A stretch of DNA of 64,000 bases from Aestuariimicrobium soli. Its GTDB lineage: Bacteria; Actinomycetota; Actinomycetes; Propionibacteriales; Propionibacteriaceae. The DNA lies in NCBI RefSeq assembly GCF_051192575.1, contig NZ_JBPJSQ010000002.1, positions 310,001 to 374,000 on the forward strand, in the 5' to 3' direction. Within the stretch, counting starts at the first letter, position 1. Every line of letters begins with the position of its first letter. Below the pieces are notes generated by a model, which worked only from the letters and a program-made list of their open reading frames with translations, searched no databases and was not told where the DNA came from. The translations under genes were made by a program, and so were the position numbers. Shown piece after piece: positions 17,235 to 25,919 of the stretch.

Positions 17235-18728
17235 CTGACTCTCCACACCGACGACACCGCCATCCCGACCGATCAGCAGACCTTCGCCGACCTCGGCGTG
17301 CTGCCCGCGATCGAACAGTCCCTCGCGAAGGTCGGCATCACCCACCCGTTCGCGATCCAGCGGCTGGCGATTCCGTTGGCCCTCGAGGGCGTCGACCTGA
17401 TCGGCCAGGCCCGCACCGGCACCGGCAAGACCCTCGCCTTCGGCATCTCGACGCTGCAGCGCGTGCTGATCGAGGGCGACGAGGGTTTCGACGAGCTCGA
17501 GCACCCCGGCAAGCCGCAGGCCCTGATCGTGACCCCCACCCGCGAGCTGACCGTGCAGGTCGCCCGTGACCTCGAGACCGGGTCGACGATCCGCAAGGCT
17601 CGGGTGCTCACCGTCTACGGCGGGGTCGGCTACGAACCCCAGCTGGAGGCTCTCGAGAAGGGCGTCGACGTCGTGGTCGGCACCCCCGGTCGCCTGATCG
17701 ACCTGGCCAACCGTGGCTCCCTCGACCTGTCCCACGTGCGCGTCGCCGTGCTCGACGAGGCCGACGAGATGCTCGACCTGGGCTTCCTGCCCGACGTGGA
17801 GCGGCTGCTCGGCATGACCCCGAAGTCGCGCCAGACCCTGCTGTTCTCGGCCACCATGCCCGCCGCGATCGTGTCGTTGGCGCGCACCTGGCTGCAGCGC
17901 CCCGTCAACGTGCGCGCCGAGGGACACGACGCCCAGGCCACCGTGCCCGACACCACCCAGTTCGTGTACCAGGCCCACGATCTCGACAAGCCCGAGGTGA
18001 TCGGCCGCATCCTGCAGTCGACCGACGTCGAGAAGGTGATGATCTTCTGCCGCACCAAGCGCGCCGCGCAGCGGCTCACCGACGACCTGGTCGACCGCGG
18101 CTTCCCCGCCGCCTCGATCCACGGTGACCTCAACCAGGCCGCCCGTGAGCGCGCGCTCAAGCGGTTCCGGGCCGGTGAGGTGACCGTGCTGGTCGCCACC
18201 GACGTGGCCGCCCGTGGCATCGACGTCACCGGGGTCAGCCACGTGATCAACAACGAGTGCCCCGACGACGACAAGACCTACGTGCACCGCATCGGCCGCA
18301 CCGGTCGCGCCGGCGCCAAGGGCGTCGCCGTCACCCTGGTCGACTGGGCCGACGTCACCCGTTGGAAGGTGATCAACAAGTCGCTCGACCTCGACTTCCC
18401 CGAGCCGGTCGAGACCTACTCGTCCAGCGCCCACCTGTTCAGCGATCTGGACATTCCCGAGGGCACCAAGGGGCGGCTCGTCCCCGAGAAGCCGTACGAA
18501 CCCAAGCCCCGCGAGGATCGCGGTGGTCGCGGTCGGTCGACCTCGGACGAGCGCCCGCGCCGCGAGCGTCAGCCCCGGGAGCGTCGCCGCACCCGCAATG
18601 GGGAGTCCGTGACTGACCAGGACCAGGGCCAGACCGGCGACACCGCCGAGCCCCAGGCCCCGCGCCGTCGCCGCCGCCGTCGCTCACGCGGCGGTTCGTC
18701 CGGCTCGTCGGCCGCCGCGGGCGAGTGA
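17235..18728 (+). CDS. DEAD-box RNA helicase (RhlE/Rv3211-like)
   Basis: ATP-dependent RNA helicase of the SF2 DEAD family. The order is: Q motif TFADLGVLPAIEQSLAK ... FAIQRLAI, motif I ARTGTGKT, PTRELTVQVAR, motif II VLDEADEM, motif III LFSATMP, HRIGRTGRAG. It ends in a basic Arg/Gly/Ser-rich tail that probably binds RNA. The start is unresolved. Between 17058 and the conserved core there is no in-frame ATG or GTG. CTG 17235 has GAAGG seven bases upstream and is used here; TTG 17097, eight bases after the -10 box, is the alternative and would add 46 residues of low-complexity sequence over the leader hairpin. The stop overlaps the next gene (GTGA). Confidence 0.85.
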   Translation: MTLHTDDTAIPTDQQTFADLGVLPAIEQSLAKVGITHPFAIQRLAIPLALEGVDLIGQARTGTGKTLAFGISTLQRVLIEGDEGFDELEHPGKPQALIVTPTRELTVQVARDLETGSTIRKARVLTVYGGVGYEPQLEALEKGVDVVVGTPGRLIDLANRGSLDLSHVRVAVLDEADEMLDLGFLPDVERLLGMTPKSRQTLLFSATMPAAIVSLARTWLQRPVNVRAEGHDAQATVPDTTQFVYQAHDLDKPEVIGRILQSTDVEKVMIFCRTKRAAQRLTDDLVDRGFPAASIHGDLNQAARERALKRFRAGEVTVLVATDVAARGIDVTGVSHVINNECPDDDKTYVHRIGRTGRAGAKGVAVTLVDWADVTRWKVINKSLDLDFPEPVETYSSSAHLFSDLDIPEGTKGRLVPEKPYEPKPREDRGGRGRSTSDERPRRERQPRERRRTRNGESVTDQDQGQTGDTAEPQAPRRRRRRRSRGGSSGSSAAAGE

Positions 18729-19114
18729 TCGCCGACGATCTGGTCGAGCGGGTGCTGCGAGCCGTCGAGCTCGTCCCGCCCGGCCGGGTCGTCAGCTACG
18801 GCGACATTGCCGAACTGGTCGGCACCGGGCCACGCCTGGTGGGCCGCATCATGAGCCAGTGGGGGTCGTCGGTGGCCTGGTGGCGGGTCACCAACTCCTC
18901 CGGTGAGCTGCCGGCGCATCTGCTGGGCGAGGCCGCCTCCCGGTGGGCCGACGAGGGCATCACCCTCAAACCCAGCGGACGAGGCTGCCGCATCCACGCC
19001 CACCGGGCCGACCTGCCGGCCTGGGCCACCGCCTTCGAGGCCGTCAGGCCGACGCCCCGAACTCCTCCAGGGCGATCACCGGACGAACGAACCGTTCCAC
19101 CTCGCCGGCGCTGA
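18725..19114 (+). CDS. Alkyltransferase-like protein (MGMT/Ada C-terminal domain without active Cys)
   Basis: The 129-residue protein has the O6-alkylguanine-DNA alkyltransferase DNA-binding core: VPPGRVVSYGDIAELVG at 17-33 and GRIMSQ (40-45), the recognition-helix region. The catalytic PCHRV motif is replaced by A51-W52-W53-R54-V55, so it cannot accept an alkyl group. This is the hallmark of ATL proteins, which flag alkylated bases for nucleotide excision repair. GTG 18725 overlaps the helicase stop, so the two are probably co-translated. The mycobacterial equivalent (Rv3204) lies near adnAB. The last 25 residues are proline/arginine rich and overlap the end of the convergent gene by 71 bases. 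Confidence 0.85.
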   Translation: MIADDLVERVLRAVELVPPGRVVSYGDIAELVGTGPRLVGRIMSQWGSSVAWWRVTNSSGELPAHLLGEAASRWADEGITLKPSGRGCRIHAHRADLPAWATAFEAVRPTPRTPPGRSPDERTVPPRRR

Positions 19115-20588
19115 AGGCGCGCTGCAGCAGGTTGTCGCCCAGCACATTGCCCAGCGCCCCCATGATCATGGCCTGGTCGAGGGAGAGGTGGCGGTGGGCC
19201 ACGTCACCCGAACCGACGGCCACCGCGTCGTGGAAGCCGCCGGGCCCGTAGCAGTCGAAGTCGCGCTGCAGGGCCTGCAGGTTCGCGATCGCGCCGGACC
19301 GGTCGTGCATCATGGCCAGGAACGCCGCGTGCGGCGTCACCACCCCGTTGCCGTAGTCGGGGTCGGGGTTGGTCGGCGTGCGGTCGGTGTGTTCGACATC
19401 GCTGAAGTAGCCGTCGGGCTTGAGCCCCAACGCGTCGACCCCCCATTCGGCGTAGCCACCCAGCGGATCGCTGGCGGGAGAGAAACCCCAGTAGCCGTAG
19501 GCGCTGAGCCCGTGGTCGCGCTGGACGGCCACGTGGTTGGGGTGGTTGCGTCCCCAGGAGTTCGGGGCCCAGGTCTGTTCGGGCACGAACACGTTGGGCA
19601 TGAGCTCCTCGAACATCGAGCCTCCCCAGCCGGGCACGGTGCGTCGTCCGAGGTAGTCGTGGGCGCCCTCGAACACGTCGACGCCCAGATAGGTGCGCCA
19701 CTCACCGACCGGCGGCATCTCGGGCCAGTCCCAGTCGGGCGGGAACGTGCGCCAGGCCTGGAAGTAGGCGCTGGCGGGCACCTGCTGTTTGGCGATGCCC
19801 AGGTAGGTGGTGATGCGGGTCTCCGAGACGATGGTGTCGTAGTGGTGGCTGGCGGTGTACCACACCGGACTGCCCGACCCGATCAGGTCACGGGCCTCGG
19901 TGGCCGGCGGGTTCGGCAGGCGGGTCGGCTCGGTCTCGTAGAAGCCGCCGTAGTTGAGGTAGTGCTTCGAGAAGGTGGGGTCGGCGAAGACGTCGAACCG
20001 CATGCGGTCGAACATTCGCCCCGCCTGCCGTCGGTTGCCCGGGTCGGCATTGCGGACGACCAGCAGCGCCGCTCCCAGCCACGCGGCGTCGACGGACGAC
20101 ACGAACGGCTCGACCGGGTCACCGCTGCCGGGCCAGGCGGTCACCACCGACCCGTCGCGCGGGTCGTACCAGTTGAAGTACATCCCCGAGGCGGTGTGGT
20201 GGTCCATCCGCTCCAGGGTCGTCAGGGTCTGCCGGATCCGTCGGCTGGCGTCTCCCCCGGTGATCAGGCCCAGATCCCGGGCCACCACCGTCGACCACAG
20301 GTAGCCGCCGATGTTGGTCGGGGAGGTGACCGTCACCGGGTCGGTGAGGTCTGCTTGGATCAGATCGGTGACCAGGCCGGTGCGCCGGTCGGCCATCGCC
20401 GCCAGGCTGCGCCAGGTGTCGGCCGCCCACCGCTGGAGCGTGCGTCGGTCACTCCCGCGGGCCGCGGCGGTCGGCGCGGCGCCCGCCAGGGCGCCCACCC
20501 CGAGGGCGCTGGCGCCGACGCCCATCCCTCCGGCGATCAGTGCGCGCCTGCCCAGCGCCTGGTGGGTGTGCTGGAACTGCTGCGACAT
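19044..20588 (-). CDS. Tat-exported glucoamylase-family protein (Glycoamylase domain, possible GH144 beta-1,2-glucanase)
   Basis: This 514-residue exported enzyme has a twin-arginine signal GRRALIAGGMGVGASALGVG at residues 13-32, so it is folded before export. The mature part is an (alpha/alpha) barrel protein of the Glycoamylase (PF10091-like) group: TNIGGYLWSTVVARDLGLI, GMYFNWYDPRDG, AYGYWGFSPASDPLGGYAEW, VVTPHAAFLAMMHD. Characterised members include endo-beta-1,2-glucanases (GH144), but substrate cannot be read from the sequence. ATG 20588 is preceded by GGAGGA. The promoter box TAGGCT (20645-20650) gives a leader of about 50 bases. It stands alone and faces away from the ABC genes. Confidence 0.8.
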   Translation of the reverse strand: MSQQFQHTHQALGRRALIAGGMGVGASALGVGALAGAAPTAAARGSDRRTLQRWAADTWRSLAAMADRRTGLVTDLIQADLTDPVTVTSPTNIGGYLWSTVVARDLGLITGGDASRRIRQTLTTLERMDHHTASGMYFNWYDPRDGSVVTAWPGSGDPVEPFVSSVDAAWLGAALLVVRNADPGNRRQAGRMFDRMRFDVFADPTFSKHYLNYGGFYETEPTRLPNPPATEARDLIGSGSPVWYTASHHYDTIVSETRITTYLGIAKQQVPASAYFQAWRTFPPDWDWPEMPPVGEWRTYLGVDVFEGAHDYLGRRTVPGWGGSMFEELMPNVFVPEQTWAPNSWGRNHPNHVAVQRDHGLSAYGYWGFSPASDPLGGYAEWGVDALGLKPDGYFSDVEHTDRTPTNPDPDYGNGVVTPHAAFLAMMHDRSGAIANLQALQRDFDCYGPGGFHDAVAVGSGDVAHRHLSLDQAMIMGALGNVLGDNLLQRAFSAGEVERFVRPVIALEEFGASA

Positions 20589-20644
20589 GGGTCCTCCGAA
20601 GTGCGTCGTCGAGCCTCGGCGGGGAGTCCGTCCCCGATCTGGTC

Positions 20645-20650
20645 AGCCTA
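20645..20650 (-). promoter_or_regulatory. -10 element for the glucoamylase-family gene
   Basis: TAGGCT on the minus strand, about 57 bases before ATG 20588. The leader holds a GGAGGA ribosome-binding site directly before the start. Confidence 0.4.
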
Positions 20651-20697
20651 ACCCGCCTGCCCGCGGCAATTCGGTGGTCGGTTGAACCGCATGCGTC

Positions 20698-20703
20698 TAG
20701 GCT
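20698..20703 (+). promoter_or_regulatory. -10 element for the ABC exporter operon
   Basis: TAGGCT followed after ten bases by ATG 20714, giving a leader of only a few bases. It faces the glucoamylase promoter at 20645-20650, so the two promoters lie within 60 bases and could be co-regulated. Confidence 0.45.
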
Positions 20704-20713
20704 CGGGAACGCC

Positions 20714-22609
20714 ATGCCGAATCCCATCACCGATGATGCCGCCGCGGTGCGGACGGTGTTGCGCGCACCCTTGGGCAACATCGCTCGATTCACCTGGGCC
20801 GTCGCCCGCGGGCCGGCGACGATCTCACTGGCCGTCGGAACCGTCGAGGCCGCACTGCTGGTGGTCACCCCGGTGCTGCTGGGACGAGCGATCGGGGCCC
20901 TCCCCGAACTGGTGGGCGCCGGCGCGGGGGTGCGCGCACTGTTCGGGTGGTTGCTGGCCCTGGTCGGATGCGCGGTGCTGGGGCATCTCCTCTCCCAGGT
21001 GCGCAATCCCCTGGATTGGAAGCTGATCCAGGACTTGGACGTCGGCATCCAGCTGCGGCTGGGGGCGATCGGGGCCCGGGATCCCCGGCTGCCGGTGCTG
21101 GAGTCCCCCGACGTGGCGGACGCACTGCAGCAGTTGCGGCCCCGCTACTGGGAGATCCGGATGGCCGCGCAGATGGCCTTCGTCTACCTGTATCCCGCGC
21201 TGCTGGGGTTCGTCGGATCGTGTCTGCTGCTGGCCGGCACCACCGTGTGGTGGCTGCCGTTCCCGCTGCTGCTCGGCTGGGCGGCCGAGGCCGAGTTCCG
21301 CCGGCGCAGCACCATCAGTCAGTTCGACGTCTGGGTGAACGGCACCGAAGACCAGAAGCACGCCATGTATGCCTTCGGACTGACCACCGGTGATGCCGCC
21401 AAGGAGGTGCGGGTGTTCGGGCTGGAGCCGATGCTCAGCACCCGTTACTGGGACCGGTACACCAGCGCCCTGCAACCCTTCTGGAAGGCTCGCCGCCGCA
21501 CGACGGTGGAGTCGCTGGGCGTCTCCCTGGTGCGGGTGGGCCTGACCGTCGCGGCGCTCGCCGTGGTCGGGCAGCTGGCCAGCGACGGTGACCTCTCGCT
21601 GACGGCGCTGGCCACGGCCATCCCGTTGGTGCTGGCGATCGGCGGGGCGGACGCCTGGATGTTCGGCCAGTTGCAGCGGGGCTCCTCGACGCTCGGCATG
21701 CTGGCCAAGGTCGAGCGCAAGCTCGCCCCGGAGACGACGGCTGCCTCGGAGCCGTCTCCGAGTGGTGGTGCGCCGTCGGTGAGGCTGGAGGGGGTCAGCT
21801 TCAGCTATCCCGGGGCCTCGCGCACCGTGCTCGACGGCCTCGACCTCGACCTTGCCGCCGGTGAGGCGGTGGCCCTGGTGGGGGTGAACGGTGCCGGCAA
21901 GTCGACCCTGGTCAAGCTGATCGCCGGTGCCTACCGGCCGACCGAGGGTCGGGTGCTGGTCGACGGACGAGACCTGGCCGACTTCAGCACCGACGAGCTG
22001 CGCGCCTGGCAGCGACGGATCGCCCCGATCACCCAGGAGTTCGCGCACCTGCCGATGCTGGCCGGTGACAACGTCGAACTCGGTAGCGGTCGGCTGTGGT
22101 CGGGCGAGCTCGAGGTCGACCGGCCCGCCCCACCCACCGACACCATCGACGCGGTGGCCGCCCGGGCGGGCGTGGACGAGATCATCCAGAAGCTGCCACA
22201 CGGCTGGCGCACCCCGCTCGACAAGACCCTTCCCGACGGGGTCGACCTGTCGGGGGGCGAGTGGCAGCGGATCGCGCTGGCGCGTGCCCTGCGGTCCGTC
22301 GACAACGGAGCGGGTCTGCTGGTGCTGGACGAGCCCGCCGCGGCCCTCGACGTCGCCTCCGAGGCACGGCTCGTGCGCACCTACCTCGATCTCGCGCGCA
22401 ACACGAGTTCGCTGGTGATCAGCCACCGGTTCTCGGTGGTGCGGCCGGTGCCGCGGATCGTGGTGCTGGAGCACGGGCGCATCGTCGAGGACGGCAGCCA
22501 TGACGAGCTGATGGCCGTACCCGGTGGCCGTTACCGCAGCATGTTCAGCCTGCAGGCCTCCCGCTATGCCGAGGACGCCACCGAGCGCACCGCGACGGAG
22601 GACTCGTGA
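20714..22609 (+). CDS. ABC exporter half-transporter, transmembrane plus ATPase domain (first of a pair)
   Basis: The 631-residue fused exporter has an N-terminal membrane domain with hydrophobic helices (for example AALLVVTPVLLGRAIGAL and LLALVGCAVLGHLL). The nucleotide-binding domain carries Walker A GVNGAGKST near residue 391, the signature LSGGEWQRIALARAL near 512, Walker B VLDEPAAALD and the H-loop ISHRFSVV. The start ATG 20714 follows a TAGGCT box; a longer frame to 20540 overlaps the divergent gene and is rejected. It overlaps the second exporter gene by GTGA, so the two probably form a heterodimer. Type IV exporters of this layout move peptides, lipids or drugs; the substrate is unknown. 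Confidence 0.88.
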   Translation: MPNPITDDAAAVRTVLRAPLGNIARFTWAVARGPATISLAVGTVEAALLVVTPVLLGRAIGALPELVGAGAGVRALFGWLLALVGCAVLGHLLSQVRNPLDWKLIQDLDVGIQLRLGAIGARDPRLPVLESPDVADALQQLRPRYWEIRMAAQMAFVYLYPALLGFVGSCLLLAGTTVWWLPFPLLLGWAAEAEFRRRSTISQFDVWVNGTEDQKHAMYAFGLTTGDAAKEVRVFGLEPMLSTRYWDRYTSALQPFWKARRRTTVESLGVSLVRVGLTVAALAVVGQLASDGDLSLTALATAIPLVLAIGGADAWMFGQLQRGSSTLGMLAKVERKLAPETTAASEPSPSGGAPSVRLEGVSFSYPGASRTVLDGLDLDLAAGEAVALVGVNGAGKSTLVKLIAGAYRPTEGRVLVDGRDLADFSTDELRAWQRRIAPITQEFAHLPMLAGDNVELGSGRLWSGELEVDRPAPPTDTIDAVAARAGVDEIIQKLPHGWRTPLDKTLPDGVDLSGGEWQRIALARALRSVDNGAGLLVLDEPAAALDVASEARLVRTYLDLARNTSSLVISHRFSVVRPVPRIVVLEHGRIVEDGSHDELMAVPGGRYRSMFSLQASRYAEDATERTATEDS

Positions 22610-24390
22610 GGCACAACTACCCCGCCGCGGCCCTGCTCTGGCTGCGCACCTCGTTCGCGGCCGCCCAGTGGCTGGTCGCCGTGATGTTGCTCACCACGGT
22701 GGCCGGATCGGTGCTGGCACCCCTGAGCCTGTGGGGCGTCAGCCACACCATCGACGCCGCCACCCGCCAGACGTCCCTGTGGCCGGGGCTGCTGGTCACG
22801 GGGGGCTGCCTGCTGGTCTCGGCGGTGGCCTCGGGACTGGCTGGCCCCATCGGTGACACCGTGGACGACCGTCTCTTTCGCCACGTGAACCACGATCTGT
22901 CGCGGGTGGTGGGGTCGATCCCCTCCCTTGCCCACCACGAGAACCCCGAGATCGCCGACCGGCTCGCCCTGGTGAAGCAGGACGCCTGGCGATTGGGAGG
23001 CATCTACCGGCTGCTGCAGACGATTGGCGCCGTGGCCAGCGTGGTCACGGTCGTCGGGTTGCTGTGGAGCATCCACCCGCTGCTGCTACTGGTGCTGGTC
23101 GCGGCGCTGGTGCCCACCGGGGTGTCCGCCTTGGGGCGCACCAAAGAGGTCGAGGTCAACCGTCGCAACATCAAGTTCTGGCGGGCCGCCGAGATGCTGG
23201 TGGAACTGCTCACCAAGGCCCAGCACGGGCTCGAGGTGCGCTCGTTCGGGCTGCGCACCCCCCTGTTGCGCACCATTCGCCGGGGCGTCATGGCCCTGAA
23301 CGCCCCGATCACGTCGACCGCTAGCCGGTGGAGCGTGTACGCGGGACTGGCCTGGATCGCTCAAGGTGGCGTGCACCTGGCCGCCCTGGTCTGGCTGGCC
23401 GGGCGGGCCGCCGAGGGCCAGGCCACCATCGGTCAGGTCACCCTGCTGCTGCTGATCGGCCCCCAGATCAGTACCACGGCGGCCGCCGTCAGCGCCAACG
23501 CCCGGCAGGTGATCGAATCGCTGGCGGCCTTCGACCGCTACCGATGGCTGCGGGACTACTCCCGAGAGCACCAGTGGGACGACGGCACCGCAGCTCCCCC
23601 CGACCAGTTGCGCACCGGCATCAGGCTGGAAGGCGTGTCCTTCTCCTACCCGGGAGCCGACGGGCCCACCACTGCCCTGGCCGGCGTCGACCTGACCATC
23701 CCGGCGGGCACGTCCGTGGCCCTGGTGGGACGCAACGGTGCCGGCAAGTCCACCCTGGTGAAGCTGCTGAGCCGGTTCTACGACCCCACCACCGGCCGGA
23801 TCCTGGTCGATGGTGTGCCCCTCACCGACCTCGACCCTCGTGAGTGGCGGAAGCGGATGTCGGCAGGCTTCCAGGACTTCTCCCGCCTCACCTTCCTGGT
23901 GCGCGAGTCGATCGGGGTGGGCGACATCGCCCGGGTCGGAGACGACGAACGGGTGAGGACGGCGGCGTCCGCGGGGCATGCCGACAGCGTGATCGCGCAG
24001 CTCGAGGCGGGCCTGGACACCCAACTCGGCACGGACTTCGAAGGGGGCGTGGATCTCTCGGGTGGGCAGTGGCAGCGCCTCGCCTTGGCCCGGGCCTTCA
24101 TGCGGGAGCGTCCGTTGCTGATGATCCTGGACGAGCCGACCGCCGCCCTCGACCCTGAGGCGGAGCACACGATCTACGACCAGTACGCGGCCACCGCCAA
24201 GCGGCTGGCGGCCGAGACCGGCGCCATCACCGTGCTGGTGTCGCACCGGTTCTCGACGGTGCGGATGGCCGACCTGATCGTGGTGATGGACGACGGTCGG
24301 GTCGCCGAGGTCGGCACCCACGCCGAGTTGCTGGCCGCGGACGGTGACTACGCCCGCATGTTCCGTCTCCAGGCCGACGCCTACCGCTGA
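22606..24390 (+). CDS. ABC exporter half-transporter (second of a pair)
   Basis: The 594-residue partner of the preceding gene starts at GTG 22606, overlapping its stop. Transmembrane helices fill the first 300 residues (LLLVLVAALVPTGVSALG among them). The ATPase has Walker A GRNGAGKST near 376, signature LSGGQWQRLALARAF near 483, Walker B MILDEPTAALDPEAE with the catalytic Glu, and SHRFSTV. Both subunits have consensus catalytic sites (the first has DEPAAALD), so there is no clear degenerate site. The gene ends five bases before the convergent araA stop, without an obvious terminator. Confidence 0.88.
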   Translation: MRHNYPAAALLWLRTSFAAAQWLVAVMLLTTVAGSVLAPLSLWGVSHTIDAATRQTSLWPGLLVTGGCLLVSAVASGLAGPIGDTVDDRLFRHVNHDLSRVVGSIPSLAHHENPEIADRLALVKQDAWRLGGIYRLLQTIGAVASVVTVVGLLWSIHPLLLLVLVAALVPTGVSALGRTKEVEVNRRNIKFWRAAEMLVELLTKAQHGLEVRSFGLRTPLLRTIRRGVMALNAPITSTASRWSVYAGLAWIAQGGVHLAALVWLAGRAAEGQATIGQVTLLLLIGPQISTTAAAVSANARQVIESLAAFDRYRWLRDYSREHQWDDGTAAPPDQLRTGIRLEGVSFSYPGADGPTTALAGVDLTIPAGTSVALVGRNGAGKSTLVKLLSRFYDPTTGRILVDGVPLTDLDPREWRKRMSAGFQDFSRLTFLVRESIGVGDIARVGDDERVRTAASAGHADSVIAQLEAGLDTQLGTDFEGGVDLSGGQWQRLALARAFMRERPLLMILDEPTAALDPEAEHTIYDQYAATAKRLAAETGAITVLVSHRFSTVRMADLIVVMDDGRVAEVGTHAELLAADGDYARMFRLQADAYR

Positions 24391-24394
24391 GGAC

Positions 24395-25897
24395 TCACAG
24401 CCCCCGGGCCAACCGGTGGTAGGCCTGGTTCCACCGCACCTGCTGGCTGAACCCGCGCACCGTCGTCTGCTCGTCGATCACCAGCAATTCCGTGCCGGTG
24501 AGGTCGGCGAAGATCTCGAAGACCTCCACCCCCAGCGCCGTCGACATCACCGTGTGGTGGGCGGCGCCCGCCGTCAGCCAGCAGGCCGCCGACGTGGCGA
24601 AGTCGGGGGCGGGCTTCCAGACCGCTCGTCCGACGGGGAGCCTCGGCAGGTCGGGAGCCGAAACGTTCTGCACGACGTTGGCCGTCAACCGGAACCGGTC
24701 GCGCAGGTCGGTGAGGGCCACCACCACGGCCGGGCCGGGGTCGGCGGTGAACACCAGCCGCACGGGGTCGTCCTTGCCGCCGATGCCCAGCGGATGCACC
24801 TCCAGCCGCGGACGAGCGGTCGTGAGCGACGGCGACACCTCGAGCATGTGCGCGCCGAGGATGCGCTCGTCGCCCGGGGTGAGGTCGTAGGTGTAGTCCT
24901 CCATCAGGCTGGCCCCGCCGGGCAGCCCGGCCCCCATCACGCTGGCCAGCCGCACCAGCACGGCGGTCTTCCAGTCGCCCTCGGCGCCGAAACCGTAACC
25001 CTCGGCCATCAGCCGCTGCACCGCCAGCCCGGGCAGCTGCTTGAGCGCACCCAGGTCTTCGAAACTGGTGGTGAAGGCACCGAACTGACCCGCCTCGAGG
25101 AACGACCGCAGGCCCACCTCGATGGCCGCGCCGTCGCGCAGCGACTGGTGACGCTCGCCGCCGGGCACCAGTTCGGGGGCCACGTCGTAGGCCGCCACGT
25201 ACTCGGCGACCAACGCGTCCACCTGCTCGTCGGTGGCCCGGGCCACGGCGTCGGCCAGGTCGTTGACACCCCAGGTGTTCACCTGCACGCCGAACTGCAG
25301 CTCGGCCTCCGTCTTGTCGCCCTCGGTGACCGCCACGTAGCGCATGTTGTCGCCGAACCGGGCCAGCTTGAGCGACCGCAGGGCCGCCACGCCGGCGGCG
25401 GCGCGCTGCCAGTTCTCCACCTGCGCGCGGACGCCCGCGTGCGAGACGTGCCCGACCACGGTCGTCCGGGGAACCCCGAGGCGGGTCTGCACGTAGCCGA
25501 ACTCACGGTCGCCGTGCGCGGCCTGGTTGAGGTTCATGAAGTCGAAGTCGATCTCGTCCCAGGGCAGCTCGACATTGGCCTGGGTGTGCAGGTGCAGCAA
25601 CGGCTTGCGCAAAGTGTCGAGGCCGGTGATCCACATCTTGGCGGGGCTGAACGTGTGCATCCACGCGATGATGCCGATCACCGAGTCGTCGGCATTGGCC
25701 TCGAGCGCGAGCCGGCGAATCGCGTCGGTGTCGGTCAGCACCGGCTTCCACTCCACCCGCACGGGCAGCCCCGAGAGGCCCTCGGCGACGTGGCGGGACT
25801 GTTCGGCCACCTGCTGCAGGGTCTCGGGGCCGTAGAGGTGCTGCGAACCGGTGACGAACCAGATCGTCTGGCCGGCGAAGTCGGTGGTGAGGGTCAT
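24395..25897 (-). CDS. araA: L-arabinose isomerase AraA
   Basis: AraA converts L-arabinose to L-ribulose in the cytoplasm. At 500 residues it has exactly the usual length and begins MTLTTDFAGQTIWFVTGSQ. Family signatures include WMHTFSPAKMWI, HLHTQANVELPWDEIDFDFM and the metal/catalytic segment GYGFGAEGDWKTAVL. The start ATG 25897 has AGGAG at the right spacing; longer upstream frames lie inside the kinase gene. It is the last gene of the leftward arabinose operon, 22 bases after the kinase. Confidence 0.96.
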   Translation of the reverse strand: MTLTTDFAGQTIWFVTGSQHLYGPETLQQVAEQSRHVAEGLSGLPVRVEWKPVLTDTDAIRRLALEANADDSVIGIIAWMHTFSPAKMWITGLDTLRKPLLHLHTQANVELPWDEIDFDFMNLNQAAHGDREFGYVQTRLGVPRTTVVGHVSHAGVRAQVENWQRAAAGVAALRSLKLARFGDNMRYVAVTEGDKTEAELQFGVQVNTWGVNDLADAVARATDEQVDALVAEYVAAYDVAPELVPGGERHQSLRDGAAIEVGLRSFLEAGQFGAFTTSFEDLGALKQLPGLAVQRLMAEGYGFGAEGDWKTAVLVRLASVMGAGLPGGASLMEDYTYDLTPGDERILGAHMLEVSPSLTTARPRLEVHPLGIGGKDDPVRLVFTADPGPAVVVALTDLRDRFRLTANVVQNVSAPDLPRLPVGRAVWKPAPDFATSAACWLTAGAAHHTVMSTALGVEVFEIFADLTGTELLVIDEQTTVRGFSQQVRWNQAYHRLARGL

Positions 25898-25919
25898 GGT
25901 GGGTCTCCTGAAGGTCTGG

